Positions 26,816 through 35,510 are shown, counted from the first letter of the stretch. The stretch is 64,000 bases of DNA from Pseudomonas violetae (GCF_023072615.1 NZ_JAKNRW010000019.1:35964-99963); one strand, 5' to 3'. Numbers and translations: made by a program. Notes: a model not told the origin generated them from the sequence alone.

Positions 26816-28093
26816 TCAAAGCTCCGAGAAGCACTCTTCGATGATTGCCAGACCTTTGTCCAGTTGCTCATCCGGGGAAGTGAGTGGTACCAGTACGCGC
26901 AGAACGTTGCCATAGGTGCCGCACGACAGCAGGATCAGACCTTTGTCGCGAGCCTTGGCGACAACAGCCGCTACCGCCGGTGCGTTTGGCTTGTGGCTGT
27001 CGCCGTCAACGAACAGCTCGACCGCGATCATCGCGCCCAGGGCACGCACTTCACCGATCACCGGATACTTGGCCTGGATGGCCTTCAGGCCAGTGACCAG
27101 ACGCTCGCCGACTGCCTTGCAGCGGTCCAGCAGGTGCTCTTCTTCGAACACTTCCATCACGGCCAGGGCCGCAACGCAAGCGATCGGACTACCGGCATAG
27201 GTGCCGCCCAGGCCGCCTGGAGCAATGGCGTCCATGTATTCGGCCTTGCCGCACACACCGGCCAGCGGGAAGCCGCCAGCGATGGATTTGGCGAAGGTGG
27301 TCAGGTCGGCGGACACGCCCATCTGTTCCATGGCGAAGAAGGTGCCGGTACGGCCAGCGCCGGTCTGCACTTCGTCAGCGATCAGCAGGATGCCGTGTTG
27401 GTCGCACAGGGCGCGCAGGCGCTTCATGAACTCTTTAGGTGCGACGTAAAAACCGCCTTCACCCTGAACCGGCTCGATGATGATTGCAGCAATGTCACGC
27501 GGCTCGGCGTCGTTCTTGAAGATGCGTTCGATGCTGGCGATCGAGTCGTCGACGCTCACACCGTGCAGTTCGTTCGGGTACAGCGCGCGGAAGATGCCGC
27601 CTGGCATCAGGCCCATGCCGGCCGAGTAAGGCACGACTTTACCGGTCAGGCCCAGGGTCATCATGGTGCGGCCGTGGTAAGCGCCAGTGAAGGCGATCAC
27701 GCCGGCGCGACCAGTGGCGGCACGGGCGATTTTCACGGCGTTCTCAACGGCTTCGGAACCGGTGGTCACCAGCAGGGTTTTCTTGGCGAAATCACCAGGC
27801 ACCTTGGCGTTGATTTTTTCGCACACTTCAACGTACGGCTCGTAAGCCAATACCTGGAAGCAGGTGTGAGTCAGCTTGTTCAGCTGCTCGGTCACGGCGG
27901 CGATGATTTTCGGGTGCACGTGACCGGTGTTCAGCACGGCGATACCGCCGGCGAAGTCGATGAACTCGCGACCTTCAACGTCGGTCACGGTAGCGTTCTT
28001 CGCGGACTCGGCGAAGATCGGGTGAATCTGGCCAACACCGCGCGGTACAGCGGCTTCGCGGCGTTTCATCAAAGAAGCGTTAGTCTTGCTCAT
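26816..28093 (-). CDS. gabT: 4-aminobutyrate transaminase GabT
   Basis: A 425-residue PLP enzyme that converts GABA and 2-oxoglutarate to succinic semialdehyde and glutamate. The cofactor site is seen as GSEAVENAVKIA (112-123), Asp240 in LIADEVQTG and the Schiff-base Lys269 in TTFAKSIAGG. The length matches GabT. It follows gabD on the same strand after a 185-bp gap that contains a hairpin next to the ribosome site. It may also act on 5-aminovalerate from lysine catabolism. Confidence 0.95.
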   Translation of the reverse strand: MSKTNASLMKRREAAVPRGVGQIHPIFAESAKNATVTDVEGREFIDFAGGIAVLNTGHVHPKIIAAVTEQLNKLTHTCFQVLAYEPYVEVCEKINAKVPGDFAKKTLLVTTGSEAVENAVKIARAATGRAGVIAFTGAYHGRTMMTLGLTGKVVPYSAGMGLMPGGIFRALYPNELHGVSVDDSIASIERIFKNDAEPRDIAAIIIEPVQGEGGFYVAPKEFMKRLRALCDQHGILLIADEVQTGAGRTGTFFAMEQMGVSADLTTFAKSIAGGFPLAGVCGKAEYMDAIAPGGLGGTYAGSPIACVAALAVMEVFEEEHLLDRCKAVGERLVTGLKAIQAKYPVIGEVRALGAMIAVELFVDGDSHKPNAPAVAAVVAKARDKGLILLSCGTYGNVLRVLVPLTSPDEQLDKGLAIIEECFSEL

Positions 28094-28140
28094 AAAGTCC
28101 TCATTCGCCGCTCATCGGGCGGCGTGGTTCAAGGAAAATG
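28094..28140 (-). promoter_or_regulatory. Hairpin leader before gabT (possible gabT RNA motif)
   Basis: On the minus strand CGCCGC and GCGGCG (28119-28124 and 28106-28111) form a stem-loop ending 4 nt before the GAGGA ribosome site of gabT. A conserved Pseudomonas RNA called the gabT motif is known to occupy this position; I match it by place and shape, not by alignment. Confidence 0.45.
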
Positions 28141-28278
28141 CGGCGGGGAGGCAACTACGACAGCATGCGATGATCGACTGCCATAGCTTTCCCGGCCACA
28201 GAGAAAATTCCGGTTGAAACGCAGAAAGAGTCAGCGCTCTCGTGCCCTTTCCGCTTATTGCATTCCCGTCTGCCGAGC

Positions 28279-29721
28279 TTAGATGCCCAGGCAGAGGTAT
28301 TTGATTTCCAGGTAATCTTCGATGCCGTACTTGGAGCCTTCACGGCCCAGGCCCGAAGCCTTAATGCCGCCGAACGGCGCGACTTCATTGGAGATCAACC
28401 CGGTGTTGACGCCGACCATACCGTATTCCAGGGCTTCAGCCACACGGAACACACGGCCCAGGTCACGGGCATAGAAGTACGACGCCAGGCCGAACTCGGT
28501 GTCGTTGGACATCGCGATCACTTCGGCTTCGTCTTTGAAACGGAACAGCGGCGCCAATGGGCCGAAGGTTTCTTCCTTAGCCACGGCTGCGTTGTTCGGC
28601 ACGTTGGTCAGGATGGTCGGCTCGAAGAAGTTGCCTTCCATGGACTTGCCACCCGACAGCACGGTGGCGCCTTTGGCCACGGCGTCCGCGATGTGTTCCT
28701 TGACCTTGGCCACGGCTTTTTCATCGATCAGCGGACCGGTGGTGGTGCCGTCTTCCAGACCGTTACCGATCTTGAGTTTGGCCACGGCCACTTTCAGTTT
28801 TTCAGCGAACGCATCGTAGACCGAATCCTGAATGTACAGACGGTTAGCGCAGACGCAGGTCTGGCCATTGTTGCGATACTTGGAAATGATCGCGCCTTCG
28901 ACGGCCTTATCCAGGTCCGCGTCGTCGAACACGATGAACGGCGCGTTGCCGCCAAGTTCCAGAGACACTTTCTTGATGTCCTTGGCGCATTCAGCCATCA
29001 GCTGGCGACCGATTTCGGTCGAGCCGGTGAAGGACAATTTACGCACGATCGGGTTGCTGGTCAGCTCGCTGCCGATGTCGCCGGCGCTGCCGGAAACAAC
29101 GCTGAACACGCCAGCAGGAATGCCGGCACGCTGGGCCAGTTCAGCCAGGGCGAACGCCGAGAACGGCGTTTGCGAAGCAGGCTTGAGCACCATGGTGCAA
29201 CCGGCGGCCAGCGCCGGGCCGGCTTTACGGGTGATCATTGCGGCCGGGAAGTTCCACGGGGTAATTGCCGCAGTCACGCCGATGGGCTGCTTGATCACGA
29301 TCAGGCGCTTGTCTGGCTGGTGGCCCGGAATCACGTCACCGTAGACGCGCTTGGCTTCTTCGGCGAACCACTCGATGAAGGAAGCCGCGTAGACGATTTC
29401 ACCCTTGGCTTCAGCCAATGGCTTGCCCTGTTCCAGGGTCATCAGGCGAGCCAGGTCGTCCTGGTTTTCGATGATCAGTTCGAACCAGCGACGCAGCTTG
29501 TTTGCACGATCCTTGGCGGTCAGTGCACGCCAGGCCGGCAGCGCCTTGTCAGCGGCTTCGATTGCACGACGAGTTTCGGCAGCGCCCATTTTCGGCACGG
29601 TGCCCAGAATTTCGCCCGTTGCCGGGTTGTTGACCTTGATCGTCTGACCATTGTCCGCATCGACCCAAGCGCCATCAATGAAGGCTTGCTGGCGGAACAA
29701 CTGGGTGTCTTTAAGCTGCAT
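28279..29721 (-). CDS. gabD: NADP-dependent succinate-semialdehyde dehydrogenase GabD
   Basis: A 480-residue aldehyde dehydrogenase that oxidises succinic semialdehyde to succinate. Catalytic Glu255 lies in SLELGGNAPF and Cys289 in NNGQTCVC; the NAD(P) loop is FTGSTEIGR (231-239) with TPWNFP at 154-159. The family start MQLKDTQLF is used (ATG 29721). The second cysteine two residues after the catalytic one is typical of redox-regulated GabD. It is the first gene of the gabD-gabT unit. Confidence 0.95.
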   Translation of the reverse strand: MQLKDTQLFRQQAFIDGAWVDADNGQTIKVNNPATGEILGTVPKMGAAETRRAIEAADKALPAWRALTAKDRANKLRRWFELIIENQDDLARLMTLEQGKPLAEAKGEIVYAASFIEWFAEEAKRVYGDVIPGHQPDKRLIVIKQPIGVTAAITPWNFPAAMITRKAGPALAAGCTMVLKPASQTPFSAFALAELAQRAGIPAGVFSVVSGSAGDIGSELTSNPIVRKLSFTGSTEIGRQLMAECAKDIKKVSLELGGNAPFIVFDDADLDKAVEGAIISKYRNNGQTCVCANRLYIQDSVYDAFAEKLKVAVAKLKIGNGLEDGTTTGPLIDEKAVAKVKEHIADAVAKGATVLSGGKSMEGNFFEPTILTNVPNNAAVAKEETFGPLAPLFRFKDEAEVIAMSNDTEFGLASYFYARDLGRVFRVAEALEYGMVGVNTGLISNEVAPFGGIKASGLGREGSKYGIEDYLEIKYLCLGI

Positions 29722-30068
29722 GTCGGCTTTCCTTAACAGCACCGCGTCAGGCGCGGAGCAAATTAGAATTATAGAAAGGCGCCTTATAGGCTGCCGTCAG
29801 GGAAATCATTCACCGGGCTGAAGCACATAAATAGCGCACGGATTGGACTCGCGCGGTTCAGCACCCAGACAAGAGCGTTTGAAATCTCAAACGAATCCTA
29901 GGATCAAAGGGGGTAAAGGACAAGAGCCTGTTCGAAAAAAAGAACGAAAACGGCACATTTGCTCATTTTTTCGGATCAACGTGACAACCGTCCGTTGGGC
30001 GCTGAAAAACACAGGCGATTCAGCAGCATGGACGCCCGCAGCGCTTATGAGTATCATGGCGCCCGCTT
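29722..30068. other. Intergenic region between gabD and tRNA-Arg
   Basis: 347 bp without a convincing gene. It must hold the gabD promoter on the minus strand and the tRNA promoter on the plus strand. Translated frames here are low-complexity and lack ribosome sites. Confidence 0.6.
30029..30057 (+). promoter_or_regulatory. Promoter of tRNA-Arg
   Basis: TGGACG (30029-30034) and TATCAT (30052-30057) with a 17-bp spacer fit a sigma-70 promoter. The -10 box ends 11 nt before the mature tRNA. Confidence 0.65.
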
Positions 30069-30145
30069 GCACCAGTAGCTCAGCTGGATAGAGTACTGCC
30101 CTCCGAAGGCAGTGGTCGTGGGTTCGAATCCCGCCTGGTGCACCA
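30069..30145 (+). tRNA. tRNA-Arg (anticodon CCG)
   Basis: A 77-nt cloverleaf. Acceptor arms GCACCAG and CTGGTGC are followed by encoded ACCA; the D-arm reads TAGCTCAGCTGGATAGAG, the anticodon stem CTGCC/GGCAG encloses loop CTCCGAA, and the T-arm contains GGTTCGAATCC. The CCG anticodon reads CGG codons. P. aeruginosa also has tRNA-Arg next to gabD. A tRNA here is a potential island integration site, but no integrase follows. Confidence 0.97.
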
Positions 30146-30155
30146 TAGTAAAAAC

Positions 30156-30192
30156 GAAAAAGCCTCAGGCCTTAGGGTCTGGGGCTTTTTTT
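30156..30192 (+). terminator. Terminator after tRNA-Arg
   Basis: AAAAAGCCTCAGGCC pairs with GGTCTGGGGCTTTTT through a 15-bp stem with wobble pairs, ending in seven T. Confidence 0.9.
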
Positions 30193-30239
30193 GTGGGCGA
30201 GCTAAGGGCAGTGCGGGCTGACCCAAAATCTGACGACCC

Positions 30240-30449
30240 TCACTCCGTCGTCCAATCAAACTCATCATATTCATCATCCCCCTCCTCATCCTCGAACACC
30301 TCATCATCAAGGTCATCCTCCTCCAAGGCCTGCTCCTTCTCCTGAGCCAGCAAAAATTCCTTGCGGCTCTCGGTCACTGCTCGCCGTAATTCCTCTCCCT
30401 TCACCGGGCAGTTGAGCATTTGGGCGATGCGGTCGATTTTTTTCGCCAT
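30240..30449 (-). CDS. Small hypothetical protein with acidic C-terminal tail
   Basis: A 69-residue protein: a basic/helical N-terminal half (KKIDRIAQMLNCPVKGEELR) and a tail of about 30 residues that is almost all Glu/Asp with a closing EFDWTTE. ATG 30449 has a near-perfect GGAGG 5 nt upstream. A TTG at 30509 with its own GAGG would give an 89-residue form, so the start is uncertain. I do not recognise the family. Acidic tails of this sort are seen in small RNA polymerase or nucleoid partners, but that is a guess. Confidence 0.65.
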   Translation of the reverse strand: MAKKIDRIAQMLNCPVKGEELRRAVTESRKEFLLAQEKEQALEEDDLDDEVFEDEEGDDEYDEFDWTTE

Positions 30450-30526
30450 GGCTTCCTCCAACGCATCGGCTATGGCCCGATAGTGCGCGCTTTCGGGGGT
30501 GGTTGCCAAATGGCGGACCTCTATCG

Positions 30527-31078
30527 TTACTGGTTTTTCTGCAGTTGCTTGAGCCGGTCGGCCAGGTTTTGGTTGGGGAAGCGGTTTTTTAATGATTCGA
30601 ACAGCTGGTCAGCGGCGGCCTTCTCACCGGTTTCCTGCAGCCGTACCACCTCACGCAATTGCTCATCCAGGCTCTTCGCTGGCGCCGCCATGCGCTTGCT
30701 GACTTTGGCTTCGTCGACCATTTGCGCGCTTATCGATTCATGCTGCGCAGGCGCGCCGAGTTCGGCCATCGGCGCTGCAGGTGCCGGGGCGGAGGCTTTG
30801 GGGGCAGGTGCGAAGTCGTAGGCGGGCTCCTGATCGGGACCCGGTTGTACAAGCGCCAGCATCAACGCGATGCCAACCAGGCTGGCGAATGCGACTTGCC
30901 AGCGCGGCTTTTGGCAGGCTTGCGACCAGCGCTGCCAGACGCTTGACTTGGGTACCGGGGTTGCTCGATGAGCCGCGGCAAGGATGAAGGCATCCAGGTG
31001 TGCCGGCGGCTCGTCGATGGACTGTTGACGAAAGTGCTTCACCACTTCCTCTTCGGGTGTAGGACGGGCGTCAGTCAT
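30527..31078 (-). CDS. Putative membrane-anchored anti-sigma factor
   Basis: A 183-residue protein with an N-terminal cytoplasmic part (about 1-60), one membrane helix (WQVAFASLVGIALMLALVQP, about 61-80), a Pro/Ala-rich linker and a periplasmic helical end. Its ATG overlaps the stop of the ECF sigma gene (ATGA), the usual arrangement for anti-sigma partners. A zinc-binding HxxxCxxC motif is absent, so it is not a ZAS-type anti-sigma factor; the role is inferred from layout. Confidence 0.7.
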   Translation of the reverse strand: MTDARPTPEEEVVKHFRQQSIDEPPAHLDAFILAAAHRATPVPKSSVWQRWSQACQKPRWQVAFASLVGIALMLALVQPGPDQEPAYDFAPAPKASAPAPAAPMAELGAPAQHESISAQMVDEAKVSKRMAAPAKSLDEQLREVVRLQETGEKAAADQLFESLKNRFPNQNLADRLKQLQKNQ

Positions 31079-31656
31079 GTCAGTACCTCCTCGGCCAGCA
31101 GCCGACGCAGTTTTTGCTGGGCGTAACGCAAGCGGCTCTTGACGGTTTCCAGCGGTGTTTCGGTGAGGGTGGCGATCTGCGGCAGGTCGAGATCGCCGTG
31201 GGCACGCAGCAGGAACACTTCGCGCTGGTCCGCCGGCAAGGTTTGCAGGGCGGTTTCCAGGCGCTGGGTGTCGCGGCTCAGGCTCAGCAATTGTGCGGGG
31301 TCGGCGGCGTCATTAGGCAAGGCGTGGAGCTGTTCGTCATAGCTGTCGTGCAAAGGGTTACGGATTCCGTGTTTGCGCCAGTGGTCGATCAGCCGATTGC
31401 GGGCGATCTGGTACAGCCATGTACGAAAATTCGCCCGGCCTTGTGGCTGGCTGGTGCTGCGGATCAGGCTCAGCCAGGTGTCCTGATAAACCTCTTCGGC
31501 CAGCTCGGCTTTGCCGCTGAGGCCGAGAAGGAATCGATACAATCCCTGACGGTGGCGAGCGTACAGGATCTCGAAAGCCGGTCCGTCGCCGGAGCGATAG
31601 CGGGCCAGCAGCGATTCGTCGCTGCTGGTGGCTGAGCTGGGGGGCGGGGCAGACAT
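31075..31656 (-). CDS. ECF-type RNA polymerase sigma factor
   Basis: A 193-residue sigma factor. Region 2 contains the -10 recognition and core-binding segment AEEVYQDTWLSLIR and FRTWLYQIARNRLIDHWRK; region 4 holds the helix-turn-helix LDLPQIATLTETPLETVKSRL. It starts 2 nt from the end of the vWA lipoprotein gene and overlaps the putative anti-sigma gene. It is not of the FecI type, unlike the one at 51974. Confidence 0.92.
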   Translation of the reverse strand: MSAPPPSSATSSDESLLARYRSGDGPAFEILYARHRQGLYRFLLGLSGKAELAEEVYQDTWLSLIRSTSQPQGRANFRTWLYQIARNRLIDHWRKHGIRNPLHDSYDEQLHALPNDAADPAQLLSLSRDTQRLETALQTLPADQREVFLLRAHGDLDLPQIATLTETPLETVKSRLRYAQQKLRRLLAEEVLT

Positions 31657-31657
31657 G

Positions 31658-33343
31658 TCAGCGGGTCTCTCCTATCAATGCCTGATGTTCGGTGGTTTGC
31701 AGGCTTTGCGCGAGTTCGACCAACTGCACGAACTCCGCCCGCAGGCCAAACCGGTCTTCACCCCGGGCGCCACGGGCCAACGCCTCAGTGTCTTTGAGGC
31801 TGAAACTGCCGGTGTAGCGCCCGTCCTTCAGTTGCTGGGAAAAAGCGGCCACAGCTGCGGCAAATCGCAGGTCTTCGGAGGCTTTCTCAGCTTGGCTCGA
31901 AGCAATCGGCCGCTCGATCAAGCGACTATTCCCACCTTCAGGCAGCTGATAACGCACGCGCAGCATGGCCATTTCCGTTGTTTTGCTGGAAGCACCAGCG
32001 GCGCCCTGGCTGTAGCGCAGCGGCTCCAGCCAACCTTTCTCACCCTTTGGAACAATTTCGTACAGTGCCGTGACCGTATGACCTGCGCCAATCTCACCTG
32101 CGTCGACCTTGTCGTTGCTGAAGTCTTCGCGTTTCAGGGCGCGATTCTCATAACCCAGCAGGCGATACTCGCTGACTTGGGCCGGGTTGAATTCCACTTG
32201 CAGCTTCACATTCTTCGCCACGACCGCGAGGGTTGAACCGAGCTGGTCCACCAGTACCTTGCGCGCCTCGCGCAGGTTGTCGATATAGGCGTAGTTGCCA
32301 TTGCCCGCGTCGGCCAGTTGCTCCATCAGGTGTTCATTGTAGTTATCCACCCCGAAACCCAGGGTGGTCAGGGAAACGCCGGTCTTGCGCTTGTCTGCCG
32401 CCATTTGCTTGAGGCTGTCGAAGTCGCTGATGCCGACGTTGAAGTCGCCGTCCGTGGCCAGGAGGATGCGGTTGATGCCATTGGGGATAAACGCCTGCCG
32501 GGCCATTTGGTAGGCCAGTTCGATGCCCGACGCGCCAGCGGTCGAGCCGCCAGCCGATAACTGATCGATGGCTGTACGAATCTTCGCTTTTTCCCGTCCA
32601 GACGTCGGCTCCAGCACTACGCGGGATTCACCGGCGTACACCACCAGGGACACACGATCCTGAACGCGCAGTTGATCGACCAGCAATTTCAGCGTGCTCT
32701 TGACCAGCGGCAGGCCTTCGCGGCGGTCCATCGACCCGGAGACATCCACCAGGAATACCAGATTAGCCGGGGCCAGGTCTGCCACCGCGCGGTCCGAGGC
32801 CTTGATGCCGATGCGCAGCAACCGTGTATGCGGGTTCCAGGGTGATGGCGCCAGCTCTGTGGTCACGCCAAAGGGCGAGCCGTCGGTGGGCAAGGCGTAA
32901 TCGTAGGGAAAGTAATTGACCATTTCTTCCAGGCGCACCGCACCTTCAGGCGGCAGGCGCCCCTGGTTGAGCAAGCGGCGGACATTCGCGTAGGCGCCGG
33001 TGTCGACGTCGGCGCTGAAGGTCGAGACGGGTGTTTCAGCCACGCTGTGGATTGGGTTATCGGCCAGCGCCTGATATTGCTCGCGCTGCGCGTCCTGGTA
33101 GCCCGCAGAAGATGCCTCGGGCATTGGCGCGAAAGTCGCCGACGGTGCAGCTCGCACCGCGCGTTTGGTCAATGCGGCATCGTTCTGCACCAACGCCTCG
33201 GTCTTTGACTCGGTCTGAGCGGGTACAGGCGCAACGGAAGTGGAGTCCGGCGAGGACGAGACACCGCAACCGGCCGTAGCCAGCAGCAGGCCGGCGGCGA
33301 AACCCTGGGCGGCCGGGCGGAGGAAATGCAAAGGGAGGGACAT
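31658..33343 (-). CDS. vWA-domain lipoprotein (YfbK type)
   Basis: A 561-residue envelope protein. The signal peptide ends in the lipobox TAGC (Cys26), followed by a Ser/Thr/Pro-rich linker. The YfbK N-terminal region contains VETPVSTFSADVDTGAYANV-like sequence near 107-125, the von Willebrand A domain (about 190-370) has the metal-ion site DVSGSMDRREG, and a DUF3520-type C-terminal domain follows. The gene opens an operon with an ECF sigma factor and its putative antagonist, which suggests a role in envelope stress sensing or assembly. The partner protein is unknown. Confidence 0.88.
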   Translation of the reverse strand: MSLPLHFLRPAAQGFAAGLLLATAGCGVSSSPDSTSVAPVPAQTESKTEALVQNDAALTKRAVRAAPSATFAPMPEASSAGYQDAQREQYQALADNPIHSVAETPVSTFSADVDTGAYANVRRLLNQGRLPPEGAVRLEEMVNYFPYDYALPTDGSPFGVTTELAPSPWNPHTRLLRIGIKASDRAVADLAPANLVFLVDVSGSMDRREGLPLVKSTLKLLVDQLRVQDRVSLVVYAGESRVVLEPTSGREKAKIRTAIDQLSAGGSTAGASGIELAYQMARQAFIPNGINRILLATDGDFNVGISDFDSLKQMAADKRKTGVSLTTLGFGVDNYNEHLMEQLADAGNGNYAYIDNLREARKVLVDQLGSTLAVVAKNVKLQVEFNPAQVSEYRLLGYENRALKREDFSNDKVDAGEIGAGHTVTALYEIVPKGEKGWLEPLRYSQGAAGASSKTTEMAMLRVRYQLPEGGNSRLIERPIASSQAEKASEDLRFAAAVAAFSQQLKDGRYTGSFSLKDTEALARGARGEDRFGLRAEFVQLVELAQSLQTTEHQALIGETR

Positions 33344-33427
33344 GGGCTGACCTCAAGGAAGATGATCCATTCATCCTCTGAGACGGGCAGCCTGGCAGGT
33401 TCGGGTTAACTCACCTCAAAAAAATGT

Positions 33428-33988
33428 TCAGCGATGATAACGCCGCACCACACTGCTGTTCTTCAGCACATGGCCTTTGATTTTTTCCAGTAGCTGCGTG
33501 CGCGTCAGGCCGGCGGGCAAAGCTTGGGGTGCCAGATCCAGGGCGTAGAGCTGGATGAGGTAGTGGTGCGCGCTGTCACCGATAGGCGGGCAAGGGCCAA
33601 CGTAACCTGTAGTGCCTTTGCTGTTGGTGCCACCGACACCCTCCAGGGCGGATTTTGCGCCGACGCCAGCGGCAATCTGATGAGTCGTGGCTTTGATGCC
33701 GTAATGCAGCCAATGGTCGACACCCTGGCCTTTTTGACCGTCGGGGTCATGCATGACAATCGCGTAGCTCAAGGTGCCCGCCGGGCCGGCGTTCCAGCTC
33801 AGTGCCGGGGAAACGTTGCGCCCGCCACAGCCTTCGGCGTCGCTGGCGGCAGCCGCAGTGAACAGCCGGTCGTCCGACACGCCTGGAATGTTCACGGTGA
33901 AACGCTCCTGGGCCTGAGCCGGCAGTTGCACGCAAAAGGCAACTGCGAGCGCCGCCAGCCAAGGGGTCAGAGAGGTCGATCGGGTCAT
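33428..33988 (-). CDS. YbhB/YbcL-family (PEBP, Raf-kinase-inhibitor-like) periplasmic protein
   Basis: A 186-residue secreted protein with a signal peptide (LTPWLAALAVAFCVQLPAQA, cleaved near residue 26). The PEBP core shows NVSPALSWNAGPAGTLSYAI, the ligand-pocket motif MHDPDG and VDHWLHYGI, and CPPIGDSAHHYLIQLYALD near the C-terminus. Bacterial members have no clear biochemical role. ATG 33988 was chosen because it opens directly on a good signal peptide; the upstream extension would be unrelated sequence. Confidence 0.9.
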   Translation of the reverse strand: MTRSTSLTPWLAALAVAFCVQLPAQAQERFTVNIPGVSDDRLFTAAAASDAEGCGGRNVSPALSWNAGPAGTLSYAIVMHDPDGQKGQGVDHWLHYGIKATTHQIAAGVGAKSALEGVGGTNSKGTTGYVGPCPPIGDSAHHYLIQLYALDLAPQALPAGLTRTQLLEKIKGHVLKNSSVVRRYHR

Positions 33989-34306
33989 TCCAGAGCACCT
34001 TGTGCGGGGTGGGGCCATCGTCGGCCTGCAAACTATAGCCGGACCGTTCGTGCCGTGGCAGCGGGATTTGGCTGAACCTCGCGATTGGCGCTCCAGTTTT
34101 AAGGGAAACGCCTGTTTGGAGAGCAATCATGGCCCTGCAACGCGTCGCCCGCTTCGCCGAGGATGAAACAACGCTTGTCCGTGGATGAGGCCTGGCGGCT
34201 GATCCGGGATGTGCGATGTGGAATGAAAAACTTCGCCCTATTCGATCAATCTTTGTGGACACGTGCTTGTTTGCGATGCGGCCAATGCGACGTAAATACA
34301 TTCAAT
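33989..34306. other. Intergenic region upstream of the PEBP gene
   Basis: About 320 bp without a recognisable gene. A short frame from 34129 (19 codons, GGAGAG upstream) and an overlapping one from 34163 (61 codons) have no detectable family features. They may be remnants. Confidence 0.4.
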
Positions 34307-34345
34307 CCATTGAAAAGGACGACTTCGTGTCGCCCTTTTCATTGG
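34307..34345. terminator. Long hairpin with TTCG loop after the second Rhs gene
   Basis: CCATTGAAAAGGACGAC (34307-34323) pairs with the segment to 34345 through 15 of 17 positions around a TTCGT loop. It lies 47 nt beyond the Rhs stop at 34392. No T-run follows on either strand, so termination is uncertain. Confidence 0.6.
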
Positions 34346-34391
34346 TAATTCTTGACGGGTTTCAACAAGCGCTTGCGCAAGTTTCGTGCAG

Positions 34392-35510
34392 TTAAGTACG
34401 GCGGATTTTTGTTCTTTCCCATCTCGCGGACATCTCCCCTTTATTGTTCATGTATCCAACCCATTGGTAGTCGCTTTGAAACTTTTTCATCCGCTTAGTC
34501 TCAAGAGCCATACCTCGAGCGTGCACAGCAAGACGTTCTTCTGAGTGTATTCCTGCGCCAGGTCGTGGAATCTGAACGAATTCTGCCAGCTGTTCATCCG
34601 TCACATTCTGAATCGAGCCAGCCCATTCTCTGGCAGCCAACTTAGGATGCTGCTCCGGTAACTCACTGAGAGTAACGTCCGGTGCTATTTTAGCGTAATT
34701 TGGATTACGGCTCCGAACAGAGGCGGAGGGGCCAATGGTGGAAACAGAATCCTGAGCAATGCTTCCAGGTGGGGAGCGCATTGGCAATCGGGGGGTACCC
34801 GAGACACTTGAATAGGAGTTTATGCTTGCGTAGCCAGAGGAAACACTTCCTTGATTAAGGGTTGATCCAACATCGGCATAAGTGGAGGAGGTTGAGCCTG
34901 CTTCAGGAACGACACGCGATGACTTTCTGAACCCGAGCTTTCTTCCGATAAATTTCAGCGCTCCAAAGATACCGGCATGCCCTGTCGGGTCCAGGCGATT
35001 CACTGGATCCCCGGCGCAATACGCATACGCATTCAATCCACCTTTGCCAAACGGGCTCCAACTGTCCGGACGGTTAAACCGCATCAACACCGGGTTAAAC
35101 GCTCGATAGCCATTGCCTAACACATAACATCCTGTCACCGGGTCCGGGGGTTCGCCGTTGAAGCCGAGCAGGCTGAGCAAACCGTTTTCAGGTGAGCGGT
35201 GACCATAAGCCGTATAGGCGAGATGATTGGATCGGGTTGCATCGAGCACGCTCAACACCGAGCGCTGTTGATCGGTCGTGAGCAGTCGGGTTGTTACGGT
35301 GCCTGTCTGGCGTTGTTGCTGCCCCAGCAGTTGGTCGTTGTGCTGCATGATCGAACGCTGCACCACACCTTGAACCTCAGTGGCGAGGCGATCTTTTTGG
35401 TAAAAGCGCTGGATGGTCGCTTGCTCAGTCACAGGAAACGTGGAATCGACGAGACGATCCAATGGGTCGTAGTTATAGCCGCAGAGCAGCGTTTCGCGAT
35501 TGGTTGGCAT
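34392..35510 (-). CDS. Short orphan Rhs-core protein with polar C-terminal tip
   Basis: A 372-residue protein. Residues 1-95 are a remnant of YD-type repeat sequence (LLCGYNYDPLDRLVDSTF), residues about 95-180 the conserved Rhs-associated core (AYTAYGHRSPENGLL, YVLGNGYRAFNPVLMRF, GLNAYAYCAGDPVNRLDPTGH). After DPTG comes a Ser/Tyr-rich linker and a basic/polar tip of about 80 residues ending in WVGYMNNKGEMSARWERTKI. Full Rhs proteins exceed 1000 residues, so this is a minimal core plus tip. No signal peptide, VgrG, PAAR or immunity-type gene is adjacent. ATG 35510 is chosen (GGGAG 9 nt before); the longer frame to 35894 is not Rhs-like. Confidence 0.82.
   Translation of the reverse strand: MPTNRETLLCGYNYDPLDRLVDSTFPVTEQATIQRFYQKDRLATEVQGVVQRSIMQHNDQLLGQQQRQTGTVTTRLLTTDQQRSVLSVLDATRSNHLAYTAYGHRSPENGLLSLLGFNGEPPDPVTGCYVLGNGYRAFNPVLMRFNRPDSWSPFGKGGLNAYAYCAGDPVNRLDPTGHAGIFGALKFIGRKLGFRKSSRVVPEAGSTSSTYADVGSTLNQGSVSSGYASINSYSSVSGTPRLPMRSPPGSIAQDSVSTIGPSASVRSRNPNYAKIAPDVTLSELPEQHPKLAAREWAGSIQNVTDEQLAEFVQIPRPGAGIHSEERLAVHARGMALETKRMKKFQSDYQWVGYMNNKGEMSARWERTKIRRT

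Noticed and set aside
30069..30145. tRNA-Arg as the site of an integrated island
   Set aside because: No integrase, direct repeat of the tRNA end or shift in gene content follows it.
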